Origin: Stomatobaculum sp.
Lineage (GTDB): Bacteria > Bacillota_A > Clostridia > Lachnospirales > Lachnospiraceae
Direction of reading: 5' to 3'
DNA length: 29,863 nucleotides
Assembly (NCBI GenBank): GCA_017449925.1
Contig: JAFSYO010000173.1
Span: forward strand, 1 to 29,863
The position numbers and the translations under genes are program-made. Of this stretch, positions 21,536 through 27,066 are shown piece by piece; the first letter of the stretch is position 1, and every line of letters begins with the position of its first letter. The notes beneath the pieces are model-generated. The model saw nothing but the letters and a program-made list of their open reading frames with translations. It was not told the origin of the DNA and did no database searches.

Positions 21536-21946
21536 ATGCAGTCATTCACTATAACAGGAAGGCTTGACGGTCTGAACGAATTGATAAACGCAAACCGTAT
21601 GAACAGATACGAAGGAGCGAAACGAAAGCGGGCCTATACAGAATTATGTGCATGGTCAGCACGGGCGGCACGGATCAGGAAGCCGGGACGCTTTCCCGTC
21701 ATGGTATGGATTCATTGGATAGAACCGAACAGCCGCAGAGACCCGGATAATATAGCATCAGGGAAGAAATATATCCTTGATGGGCTAATGTCGGCGGGGG
21801 TGCTTCCTAATGATGGGCCGAAACAGATACGGGGCTTTCTGGACACGTTCGGCACGGATCAGCGGGAGCCCCGCATAATTGTAAGGCTATATGAGGACGG
21901 GGAGCCGCTACCATGGGAAGAGCTCACACAGTACGCCGGGCAATAG
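21536..21946 (+). CDS. RusA-family Holliday junction resolvase
   Basis: A 136-residue endodeoxyribonuclease of the RusA family, which cleaves four-way junctions formed during phage replication and recombination. The key region is RRDPDNIASGKKYILDGLMS, with DPDN carrying the metal-binding aspartates, followed by AGVLPNDGPKQIRGF, whose Asp belongs to the catalytic set. The N-terminal strand (FTITGRLDGLNELINANRMN) is also family-typical. GAGGA lies 8 bases before the ATG. The next small gene overlaps its 3' end. Confidence 0.88.
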   Translation: MQSFTITGRLDGLNELINANRMNRYEGAKRKRAYTELCAWSARAARIRKPGRFPVMVWIHWIEPNSRRDPDNIASGKKYILDGLMSAGVLPNDGPKQIRGFLDTFGTDQREPRIIVRLYEDGEPLPWEELTQYAGQ

Positions 21947-22066
21947 AAAAGGCCGCAGGGCGGGCGCCGCTGAGACCTAATCTATCCGCTTACATGCGGG
22001 CTATGGGATAATCTGATTCTATCATGGTATCAGGCAAGGGACAAGGAACAGGCCGCACTAATCTAA
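21913..22066 (+). pseudogene. Small phage gene split by a +1 frameshift
   Basis: From ATG 21913 (GGAG 8 bases upstream, overlapping the RusA end) the frame reads MGRAHTVRRAIEKAAG, then LRPNLSAYMRAMG and a stop at 22009. In the +1 frame, the bases from 22001 read LWDNLILSWYQARDKEQAAL and stop at 22066. The two halves look like one protein of about 50 residues, because the second half is well formed and has no start of its own. A single-base indel near 21998-22003, a sequencing error, or programmed frameshifting could explain it. Function unknown. Confidence 0.5.
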
Positions 22067-22108
22067 GCCCCGCCGATCATAGCGGAGCGGATGCCTGGAC
22101 TTTTCGTA

Positions 22109-22312
22109 TTATGTTCCCGATTCCATGCGGCGAGTGATTGCCTTTCTTATGTACTCATTTGAGGACTCACCCACGGCGGCGGCGGCTTCTTTGATTTTTT
22201 CGCTGTCACCTTTCGGAACCGTAAGATTGATTCGATCGTAGTTATTTTTCATGTATTTATTCACAGCTTTTTGCTGTGCCTTACTTACTTTCTTCTTCTC
22301 TTCATCAGACAT
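22109..22312 (-). CDS. Ribbon-helix-helix (Arc/MetJ-type) repressor
   Basis: A 67-residue protein with a lysine-rich N-terminus (EEKKKVSKAQQKAVNKYMK) and a ribbon-helix-helix domain: strand DRINLTVPKG, helix SEKIKEAAAAVGE, then SSNEYIRKAITRRME. These proteins dimerise and bind palindromes through the strand. It is one of only two minus-strand genes in the element. Its upstream region has three copies of TATCTGCGCA-type sites, one lying inside the promoter of the divergent operon, so it is very probably a local repressor. It could instead be an antitoxin; no toxin gene is adjacent. Confidence 0.82.
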   Translation of the reverse strand: MSDEEKKKVSKAQQKAVNKYMKNNYDRINLTVPKGDSEKIKEAAAAVGESSNEYIRKAITRRMESGT

Positions 22313-22432
22313 ACTAAAACCTTCTCTTTCATTAAAGCCGGGTGCGGCTCATTGGCGGAAAGAATACTGACCATTGGAGCTGCAAAAATGCCTGCACCTT
22401 CTCCACGATACCATAATCTTATCACGAAAAGC

Positions 22433-22512
22433 TATCTGCGCAAATAGAAATATTTCACAAAAATATCTGCGCAAATATGTGAACTATGCCGATTGATATA
22501 TCTGCGCAGATA
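22433..22512. promoter_or_regulatory. Three TATCTGCGCA-type operators between divergent genes
   Basis: TATCTGCGCAAATA at 22433-22446 and 22464-22477, and the perfect palindrome TATCTGCGCAGATA at 22499-22512. The start-to-start distances are 31 and 35 bp, close to three helical turns. Site 1 overlaps a candidate leftward promoter of the repressor gene (TTGCGC, 16 bp, TAAGAT), which would allow autoregulation. Confidence 0.85.
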
Positions 22513-22521
22513 GTGTATGAT
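22493..22521 (+). promoter_or_regulatory. Promoter of the second early operon, with operator in the spacer
   Basis: TTGATA (22493-22498), a 17-bp spacer and TATGAT (22516-22521). Operator 3 (22499-22512) fills 14 of the 17 spacer bases, so bound repressor must block polymerase. Confidence 0.8.
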
Positions 22522-22563
22522 ACAGACATGAAGCACGAAGGACAGCAACGAAAGGACAAGGAC

Positions 22564-22872
22564 ATGAGAAATTATTACAAAGATTACTACTTCGACATCG
22601 ACTTAGAAATCTACTTCGATGATCTGGGTGATTATACAGAAACAAGAGTAAAAGACATTCTGGATAAGGCGGGTGCATGGAGCGTTTGCATCACAGACAT
22701 AATCCATGATGGGGAAGATGATGTAAAGGTAAAAGCCTCTGTCACACTTACCATTATCGGATACAGTGAGGAAGCCGCTCTTGAAGATGCGATGGAACCG
22801 ATAAGAAGAGCACTTCTTAAAGAAGCAAACGACTATGATTGGGAACTCGACAGAGTAGAGGTTGTAGCATAA
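22564..22872 (+). CDS. Unknown acidic small protein
   Basis: A 102-residue protein that I do not recognise. About a quarter of the residues are Asp or Glu (26 against 11 Lys/Arg). It opens with an aromatic, acidic segment MRNYYKDYYFDIDLEIYFDD and continues with an alternating strand-helix pattern (VKVKASVTLTIIGYSEEAAL). It is the first gene behind the RHH-controlled promoter. An in-frame ATG at 22528 lies at the predicted transcription start and lacks a ribosome binding site, so ATG 22564 (AAAGGA upstream) is preferred. A DNA-mimic or inhibitor role is possible but unsupported. Confidence 0.65.
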   Translation: MRNYYKDYYFDIDLEIYFDDLGDYTETRVKDILDKAGAWSVCITDIIHDGEDDVKVKASVTLTIIGYSEEAALEDAMEPIRRALLKEANDYDWELDRVEVVA

Positions 22873-22887
22873 CAATTACAGGGCCGG

Positions 22888-22914
22888 GCGGGGCGGCTAA
22901 TCCCCGCAGAAAGG
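22888..22914 (+). other. Hairpin plus CAGAAAGG linker, copy 1
   Basis: GCGGGG (22888-22893) pairs with CCCCGC (22902-22907), followed at once by AGAAAGG, the ribosome binding site of the 54-aa gene. It is the first of several similar intergenic modules in this operon. Confidence 0.6.
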
Positions 22915-22922
22915 ACAAAGAA

Positions 22923-23087
22923 ATGACACGCTATAGAGAAAACCTTATGAATCAGATGAACAGCATTATGGACGATGTGACTGTAGAACTTGAAAGAATC
23001 ATCCATATGGCGGAACAGGAAGAAGCGGACTACAGCCGGGAAGATCTGATAAACGATCTGACAAGGCTCTGCAATTCCCTTTGCTGA
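22923..23087 (+). CDS. Unknown small helical protein (54 aa)
   Basis: MTRYRENLMNQMNSIMDDVT followed by an acidic helix with HMAEQEEADYSREDLINDLT. It is predicted almost wholly helical. The open frame extends upstream, but the hairpin and AGAAAGGACAAAG linker (22888-22920) set the start at 22923. No family is recognised. It lies in the RHH-controlled operon. Confidence 0.6.
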   Translation: MTRYRENLMNQMNSIMDDVTVELERIIHMAEQEEADYSREDLINDLTRLCNSLC

Positions 23088-23099
23088 TTATAAAGCCGG

Positions 23100-23133
23100 G
23101 CGGGGGCGGCTGAAATCCCCCGCAGAAAGGCGG
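23100..23133 (+). other. Hairpin plus CAGAAAGGCGG linker, copy 2
   Basis: GCGGGGG (23100-23106) pairs with CCCCCGC (23117-23123), followed by AGAAAGGCGG just before the ATG at 23139. The surrounding bases (GCCGGGCGGG...GGCGGCT) match copy 1. Confidence 0.6.
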
Positions 23134-23138
23134 GCGCC

Positions 23139-23324
23139 ATGATTGGAAGTTATTACGACCTGACAGATATTGAGATTGTGGAACTGATGAACTCCATTGA
23201 TTCAGACAATTACAGCACGGGCCTGAATGATCGGTTCCATTCCCCAAGATGGTGGGCCCTTGAGTCCATTTTACGGGAGCGGCACGGGAACGACTGGAGC
23301 ACAGCCCTTTCCGTAACAGCATAA
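23139..23324 (+). CDS. Unknown small protein (61 aa) with RERHG tail
   Basis: MIGSYYDLTDIEIVELMNSI, then an aromatic segment (RFHSPRWWALESI) and a C-terminal LRERHGNDWSTALSVTA. The tail resembles that of the zinc-ribbon protein at 24996-25199 (IRERHGERWTLAVDAAS). Not recognised. AAAGG lies 10 bases before the ATG. Confidence 0.6.
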   Translation: MIGSYYDLTDIEIVELMNSIDSDNYSTGLNDRFHSPRWWALESILRERHGNDWSTALSVTA

Positions 23325-23329
23325 TAAAA

Positions 23330-23363
23330 CCGCTGTCCTATCGGCATGACGGGGAGAAGGGAA
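23330..23363 (+). repeat. 34-bp direct repeat, copy 1
   Basis: Identical at 32 of 34 positions to 24683-24716. It contains CGGCATGACGGGGAGAA and here supplies the ribosome binding site of the 46-aa gene. Confidence 0.8.
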
Positions 23364-23369
23364 AAAGCT

Positions 23370-23510
23370 ATGGGATATACTAACGATGTGGATCATGTGG
23401 AATTCCGGGAACTTCCAAACGGCAACATTGAAGTTACCTGCTTCGGTAGCTTCGGGGTATGGACGGATGAAATCCCCGCTTCGGATATGTTCCCCGATTA
23501 TGACAGGTAA
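23370..23510 (+). CDS. Unknown small protein (46 aa)
   Basis: MGYTNDVDHVEFRELPNGNI, then EVTCFGSFGVWTDEIPASDM and an acidic end (FPDYDR). A compact beta-rich pattern with the strong ribosome binding site GGGGAGAAGGGA upstream supports it as a real gene despite its length. Not recognised. Confidence 0.55.
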   Translation: MGYTNDVDHVEFRELPNGNIEVTCFGSFGVWTDEIPASDMFPDYDR

Positions 23511-23570
23511 CAGGCGGAACAGGGGCGGCGCTCCAATTCTCCGGGTGCCGCTGCCCCCACGCCCCATTTA

Positions 23571-23597
23571 AGCCCCCTGCGGGGCTCAGAAAGGCGG
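23571..23597 (+). other. Hairpin plus CAGAAAGGCGG linker, copy 3 (no gene follows directly)
   Basis: AGCCCC (23571-23576) pairs with GGGGCT (23581-23586), followed by CAGAAAGGCGG. No start codon follows within ribosome-binding distance; the next gene starts at 23694 behind another CAGAAAGGCGG (23678-23688). This may mark a lost small gene. Confidence 0.5.
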
Positions 23598-23693
23598 TTC
23601 CCCTTTTCGGCGGGATTTTCCCATTGAAACCCATTCACGGGGCGGGCTGAAGCGTACGGAAAGCCACGGCCCCATTTCAGAAAGGCGGCAAGT

Positions 23694-24287
23694 ATGGCAC
23701 TGACTTTTGAAAGCATCGAGAAACTGAACCAGACACTTCCCAAAGTTGACTTTAAGGGAAAGGCTTATACCATGGTGGCAAGCCGGGTGCAGGCGTTCCG
23801 AATGTTGGTTCCTGACGGATCAATCACCACGGAAGTTGTAAGCATGGATTCCGAAACAGTGGTCATGAAAGCGACCATAGCGGACGAGACCGGGCGGGTG
23901 CTTGCGACCGGAACAGCCTACGAATCAAAGGGCTCCAATTACATCAATAAGACCAGCTACGTTGAGAACTGCGAAACTTCTGCGGTAGGGCGTGCGCTCG
24001 GTATGCTCGGCATTGGATCGGATTCAAGCATGGCAAGCGCTGACGAGATGAGCAACGCCATTGCGGCACAGGCGGCGGCACAGGATGCGGAGCAGGTACG
24101 GACAAACGAAATGCGGGCCGAAGTCCTGCGGATCATCAATAAGTATCCTGACCGGGCCGAAAGACTTACGGAACAGATCAGAGCTTCCTACGGGGTCGAC
24201 CGTGTGACAGATCTTTTCGGGGATGACCTGCGGCATTGCCTGAACAGATTACGGAGCACTGACAGGCTTTGGAGCGAAGAAGGCTGA
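23694..24287 (+). CDS. Putative single-strand annealing recombinase (Rad52/ERF-like)
   Basis: A 197-residue protein. Its core (KGKAYTMVASRVQAFRMLVP, an alternating strand region with ESKGSNYIN, then TSYVENCETSAVGRALGMLG) resembles phage annealing proteins of the Rad52/ERF superfamily, in which a helix with an ETSAVGRAL-like pattern follows a three-strand sheet. These proteins pair single strands during phage recombination and fit beside RusA. The C-terminal about 60 residues (EVLRIINKYPDRAERLTEQI) are helical. The superfamily call is by pattern only and could be wrong; position and size agree. CAGAAAGGCGG precedes the ATG. Confidence 0.6.
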   Translation: MALTFESIEKLNQTLPKVDFKGKAYTMVASRVQAFRMLVPDGSITTEVVSMDSETVVMKATIADETGRVLATGTAYESKGSNYINKTSYVENCETSAVGRALGMLGIGSDSSMASADEMSNAIAAQAAAQDAEQVRTNEMRAEVLRIINKYPDRAERLTEQIRASYGVDRVTDLFGDDLRHCLNRLRSTDRLWSEEG

Positions 24288-24377
24288 ACCCCATTTCAGA
24301 AACCCATAGCGGCGGCGGGGGTGCCGGGATCGGTGGCCCCTGCCCCATTCCCTAAAATGACAGAAAGGGAAGGCGGA

Positions 24378-24551
24378 ATGACCATTGAACAGTCTGATGA
24401 AATCCTGCGGATGAATGATTGCAGAAAGGCAATCGCCCGAACCATAGAACTTGCGGATGACGATATTCTGGACGGTCTTTTCTTCGTGGTGCTCAGCTAT
24501 GTAAGAGCGGATGAAGATAAAAGAAGATGGATCGGGCTTGCGGCGAGATGA
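24378..24551 (+). CDS. Unknown small protein (57 aa)
   Basis: MTIEQSDEILRMNDCRKAIA followed by RTIELADDDILDGLFFVVLS and YVRADEDKRRWIGLAAR. Helical and acidic, with one hydrophobic helix face (ILDGLFFVVLSYV) that looks amphipathic rather than membrane-spanning. CAGAAAGGGAAGGCGG lies directly upstream. Not recognised. Confidence 0.55.
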   Translation: MTIEQSDEILRMNDCRKAIARTIELADDDILDGLFFVVLSYVRADEDKRRWIGLAAR

Positions 24552-24572
24552 CCAGAAAGGAAAGGCGGAAGT

Positions 24573-24653
24573 ATGGACATGACCAGTATCATCCTGGCAA
24601 TGATCGGCGCTTATATTGCGGGCCGGGTGCATGACATGATGGGGGTGGGGTGA
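24573..24653 (+). CDS. 26-residue putative membrane microprotein
   Basis: The frame MDMTSIILAMIGAYIAGRVH continues DMMGVG to a TGA at 24651. AAAGGCGG lies 4 bases before the ATG, and the stop overlaps the GTG start of the next gene (GTGA), so it is well placed for coupled translation. The hydrophobic run TSIILAMIGAYIAG could span or dip into the membrane. It is too short for family recognition. Confidence 0.5.
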   Translation: MDMTSIILAMIGAYIAGRVHDMMGVG

Positions 24654-25012
24654 AGGAATCCCCAAACCAGAAGAATGAAAAGCCGCTGACCTATCGGCAT
24701 GACGGGGAGAAAGGAATCATCTGCACAATGGAAAAACTGAACAAAGCACAGGCGGCGGCACTGTTTGAGGCGAACGCTTTTCTATTCGGATCCATAGACG
24801 CAGTTCCAGAGGAAACCGTAATAGACCTTTTCGGGGAAGATGCCGCAGAGCATGTGAAGTCACAAGGCATGGGGCGGCTCATCAATGGTTATGGAGTCGG
24901 GGACTATACCGCAACATATTACACTTTTGAAGGTTTTATGAGGGCCGCAACCTATCACAATATCAAGAAGCTCATGGAAAGAAGTCGGGGGAAGCATGAA
25001 AAACATGAATAA
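24650..25012 (+). CDS. Unknown protein (120 aa)
   Basis: A 120-residue protein whose body (NKAQAAALFEANAFLFGSID, DLFGEDAAEHVKSQGMGRLI, YTATYYTFEGFMRAATYHNI) is helical and not recognised. The start is GTG 24650 if the GTGA overlap with the microprotein is used, or ATG 24729. The first about 26 residues (to GIICT) are encoded over the second copy of the 34-bp repeat, which acts as a leader elsewhere. That favours ATG 24729, although its AAAGGA is 12 bases away. Confidence 0.6.
   Translation: MKESPNQKNEKPLTYRHDGEKGIICTMEKLNKAQAAALFEANAFLFGSIDAVPEETVIDLFGEDAAEHVKSQGMGRLINGYGVGDYTATYYTFEGFMRAATYHNIKKLMERSRGKHEKHE
24683..24716 (+). repeat. 34-bp direct repeat, copy 2
   Basis: Two mismatches to 23330-23363. 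Here it is read through in frame (PLTYRHDGEKG) if translation starts at 24650. Confidence 0.8.
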
Positions 25013-25199
25013 AATCAAATGGTGCTGTATCTGCGGGCGTGAGATCATTCCCGCACGGGATGAAGAAATGAACAGGATCAGGCATTTTGAGGAAGAAGGC
25101 GAGTGCTGTTCTGTCTGCAATGCGGCGGGTGCAATGCCCGCCAGAATCCGGGAGCGGCACGGGGAGCGGTGGACTCTGGCCGTTGATGCCGCAAGCTGA
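24996..25199 (+). CDS. Zinc-ribbon small protein (67 aa)
   Basis: Two CxxC knuckles (WCCICG near residues 9-14 and CCSVC near 37-41) in a 67-residue protein indicate a zinc ribbon. The C-terminal IRERHGERWTLAVDAAS resembles the tail of the 61-aa protein at 23139. It overlaps the previous gene by 17 bases. ATG 24996 or the in-frame ATG 25005 may be the start. Function unknown; nucleic-acid or protein binding is usual for such ribbons. Confidence 0.65.
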   Translation: MKNMNKIKWCCICGREIIPARDEEMNRIRHFEEEGECCSVCNAAGAMPARIRERHGERWTLAVDAAS

Positions 25200-25220
25200 G
25201 AGGAAAAGAAAGGCGGGGAC

Positions 25221-26372
25221 ATGGCGAAGGGAAAGAAGAAAAAGACCGCACGGGTGCAGAGCAATTTCACCTATGACGGGAAGCGGTATTATGTTTACGG
25301 CGCTACGCTGAAAGAAGCCCATCTGAAAGCGGATGAAAAACTGAAGGAGCTGGAAGCGGGTGCACGGAAGCGGTCAAAAGACCTGACCTTTTCGGAATAT
25401 GTCGAAAGGTGGTCGGAAGCACGGGAAAAGACTGTCAAGGGTGCCACGATCAGGAAGCAGGAATTACAGTTCAAGGCGGCATCCTCTGCGGTGATCGACA
25501 GGAACGGGAAACACTTCGGGGACATTCCCCTGAAGGATCTGGAAGTGCAGGACATCCGGGAGCTGCAAAAAGCGCTGTCCCGCCGGGTGGATCGGGACGG
25601 GAAGCCCCTGCCGGGAAAGAAAGAACGATCCCCGCAAACGATCAATGATATTATTGCCCTTGTGTCCCATGTCCTGAGCGATGCGGTCAATGAGCGGGCC
25701 ATGGACTGGAACCCATGCAAGGGCGTGAAGAATCTGAAGCGTGAGGACAGGCCCGCACGGGAGACTATACACAGGGCGCTTACGGAAGAGGAACTGATTC
25801 TCTTTTTCACAGCCGCAGAAGAATCATGGTATTATTACCTGTATCGTTTTCTTCTGGCATCCGGGTGCAGATGCGGCGAAGCGGGGGCGCTCATGCTTTC
25901 CGATGTGAAGCCCGACCGGGTGGAGATCAGGCGGACGGTCACGAAAAACCAGTATGGAACAAATGTGATCGGGGACACTCCAAAGACCGGGCAGGGGCGG
26001 CGGGACATTCCCATGACAGACGCCATCCGGGAAGCGATCAGCGCACAGAAGGCCGTCAACGCTTCCGTGTTCGGGGATGTGATCGGAATGAATGATACCA
26101 TCTTTCGGACGGGGTGGGGCAATATCCTCGTTCCTGCGAACGTGGACAGGGACATTGAAAGGATCTGCCGCCGGGTGGGGATGAAGAAATTCACGGCCCA
26201 TGCCTTCCGGGATACATTCGCAACAAGGTGCATCAGTTCCGGGATGAATCCGAAAACCCTTCAGGAAATCTTAGGCCATGCGGATTTCAGCGTTACGATG
26301 AACGTATACGCCCATGCGCTAGATGAGACCAAAGCGCAGGAGATGCGGCGGGTGATCGCAATTCCTGTTTGA
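25221..26372 (+). CDS. int: Tyrosine-family site-specific integrase
   Basis: A 383-residue phage integrase with three parts: an N-terminal arm-binding domain (about residues 10-50, FTYDGKRYYVYGATLKEAHL), a core-binding SAM-like domain (about 55-165), and a catalytic domain. Catalytic residues are R217 (GCRCGE), K242 (probable), H327 and R330 (AHAFRDT), H353 (LGHAD) and nucleophile Y363 (MNVYAH), all present. The protein recombines the 18-bp core at tRNA-Leu(CAG). The arm domain fits the 12-bp repeats near both ends. Unusually, it is the last gene of the rightward operon, beside attR. GAAAGGCGG lies 7 bases upstream. Confidence 0.95.
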   Translation: MAKGKKKKTARVQSNFTYDGKRYYVYGATLKEAHLKADEKLKELEAGARKRSKDLTFSEYVERWSEAREKTVKGATIRKQELQFKAASSAVIDRNGKHFGDIPLKDLEVQDIRELQKALSRRVDRDGKPLPGKKERSPQTINDIIALVSHVLSDAVNERAMDWNPCKGVKNLKREDRPARETIHRALTEEELILFFTAAEESWYYYLYRFLLASGCRCGEAGALMLSDVKPDRVEIRRTVTKNQYGTNVIGDTPKTGQGRRDIPMTDAIREAISAQKAVNASVFGDVIGMNDTIFRTGWGNILVPANVDRDIERICRRVGMKKFTAHAFRDTFATRCISSGMNPKTLQEILGHADFSVTMNVYAHALDETKAQEMRRVIAIPV

Positions 26373-26387
26373 TTCCAGATTGCACCC

Positions 26388-26410
26388 CTGCGGTCACTCC
26401 TGCGGTCAAA
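26388..26410 (+). repeat. Right-end arm-type repeats (CTGCGGTCA, 12-bp spacing)
   Basis: CTGCGGTCA at 26388-26396 and 26400-26408, with the same CTC linker and AAA tail as the copies at 17581-17603, so 23 bp are identical. It lies 37 bp before attR. Confidence 0.8.
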
Positions 26411-26447
26411 CAGGGGAAAAACCGCACGGAATAAGGACATAGTTTGT

Positions 26448-26465
26448 AAGTCCCTTTCTCTGCAC
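26448..26465 (+). repeat. attR of the integrated element (18-bp core)
   Basis: AAGTCCCTTTCTCTGCAC, identical to the tRNA-Leu(CAG) 3' end at 17421-17438. Confidence 0.9.
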
Positions 26466-26466
26466 G

Positions 26467-26496
26467 AAAAAGCACCGGTCGTCCGGTGCTTTTTTT
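26467..26496. terminator. Bidirectional terminator, probably the original tRNA-Leu terminator
   Basis: AAAAAGCACCGG (26467-26478) pairs with CCGGTGCTTTTT (26483-26494) around a 4-base loop, with T and A tracts on both sides. It begins 1 base after attR, so before integration it would have followed the tRNA. It now ends the integrase operon and the minus-strand operon from the right. Confidence 0.9.
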
Positions 26497-26499
26497 GTG

Positions 26500-27033
26500 T
26501 CATTTTTCATCCTTTCTGTCTGCCGGCAGGATCAGGCGCAGTATCAGACCGCGGCAGTCATAGTCGGAAAGAAATCCTTCCATGGAAACGCGGTAATCCT
26601 CTCTCCCGTTCTCCACGTTCAGGAACCGGTAGATCCTCCGGCCCTGATCGTCTGTCTCCTCCGTCCTTAAAAACGTAACGTAGTGAGGCGCTCCTTCCTT
26701 GACGCACCGCATGATGCCGCATCCTGCGCCGTCGGCACGTTTCAGCAGTCCTGCCCTCCCGTAGCGTCGCCGCGCGGGAATTCCGCGCTCCCGGAAAAAG
26801 CGGGCGATCGTAGGAAACGGTGTACCTCTTCTGCCTTCGTAGGGAAGTATCTGCAGCATTTCCGCGAAGATCCGCTCCGGGTCATCGGACAGGCCCAGAT
26901 AATGAAGGACATTATATACCGCGATCCATCCGCAGCCATTGTAGTTCGACATCCAGTAGCCATAGCGCAGACCATCAGTGTGATCCTGGTCCGCGATGTA
27001 GCCGTCTTCTGAAAACGCTCTTCTGTCGATCAT
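26500..27033 (-). CDS. C39-like (papain-fold) cysteine peptidase family protein
   Basis: A 177-residue protein. The pattern SNYNGCGWIAVYNVLHYLGL (C34), then GAPHYVTFLR (H117) and YRFLNVENG (N139 or E141) gives the Cys-His-Asn/Asp order of C39-like peptidases. Some members cleave leader peptides; others are catalytic relatives with unknown targets. No signal peptide is visible, so it is probably cytoplasmic. It is the last gene behind cobS (33 bp apart), without a known link to cobalamin. GAGAGGA lies 7 bases before the ATG. Confidence 0.7.
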   Translation of the reverse strand: MIDRRAFSEDGYIADQDHTDGLRYGYWMSNYNGCGWIAVYNVLHYLGLSDDPERIFAEMLQILPYEGRRGTPFPTIARFFRERGIPARRRYGRAGLLKRADGAGCGIMRCVKEGAPHYVTFLRTEETDDQGRRIYRFLNVENGREDYRVSMEGFLSDYDCRGLILRLILPADRKDEK

Positions 27034-27066
27034 TTTACTGTCCTCTCTTTTTCCGGCAGCAGGAAC

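Larger units (their letters stand above)
17421..26465 (+). mobile_element. Integrated phage-satellite-like element (about 9.0 kb) in tRNA-Leu
   Basis: It is bounded by 18-bp direct repeats of the tRNA 3' end. It contains an integrase, excisionase-like protein, Xre repressor, replication and recombination genes, a second repressor circuit, and about ten very small genes. No capsid, portal, terminase, tail, lysis, relaxase or type IV secretion gene is present. It is therefore either a phage satellite (PICI-like in content, not in order) or a prophage that has lost its late region. Base composition and start-site style inside differ from the flanks (GGCGG-rich linkers, small overlapping genes). 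Confidence 0.85.

Noticed and set aside
22109..22312. Toxin-antitoxin system based on the RHH protein
   Set aside because: No partner toxin gene adjoins it; the operator layout supports a simple repressor instead.
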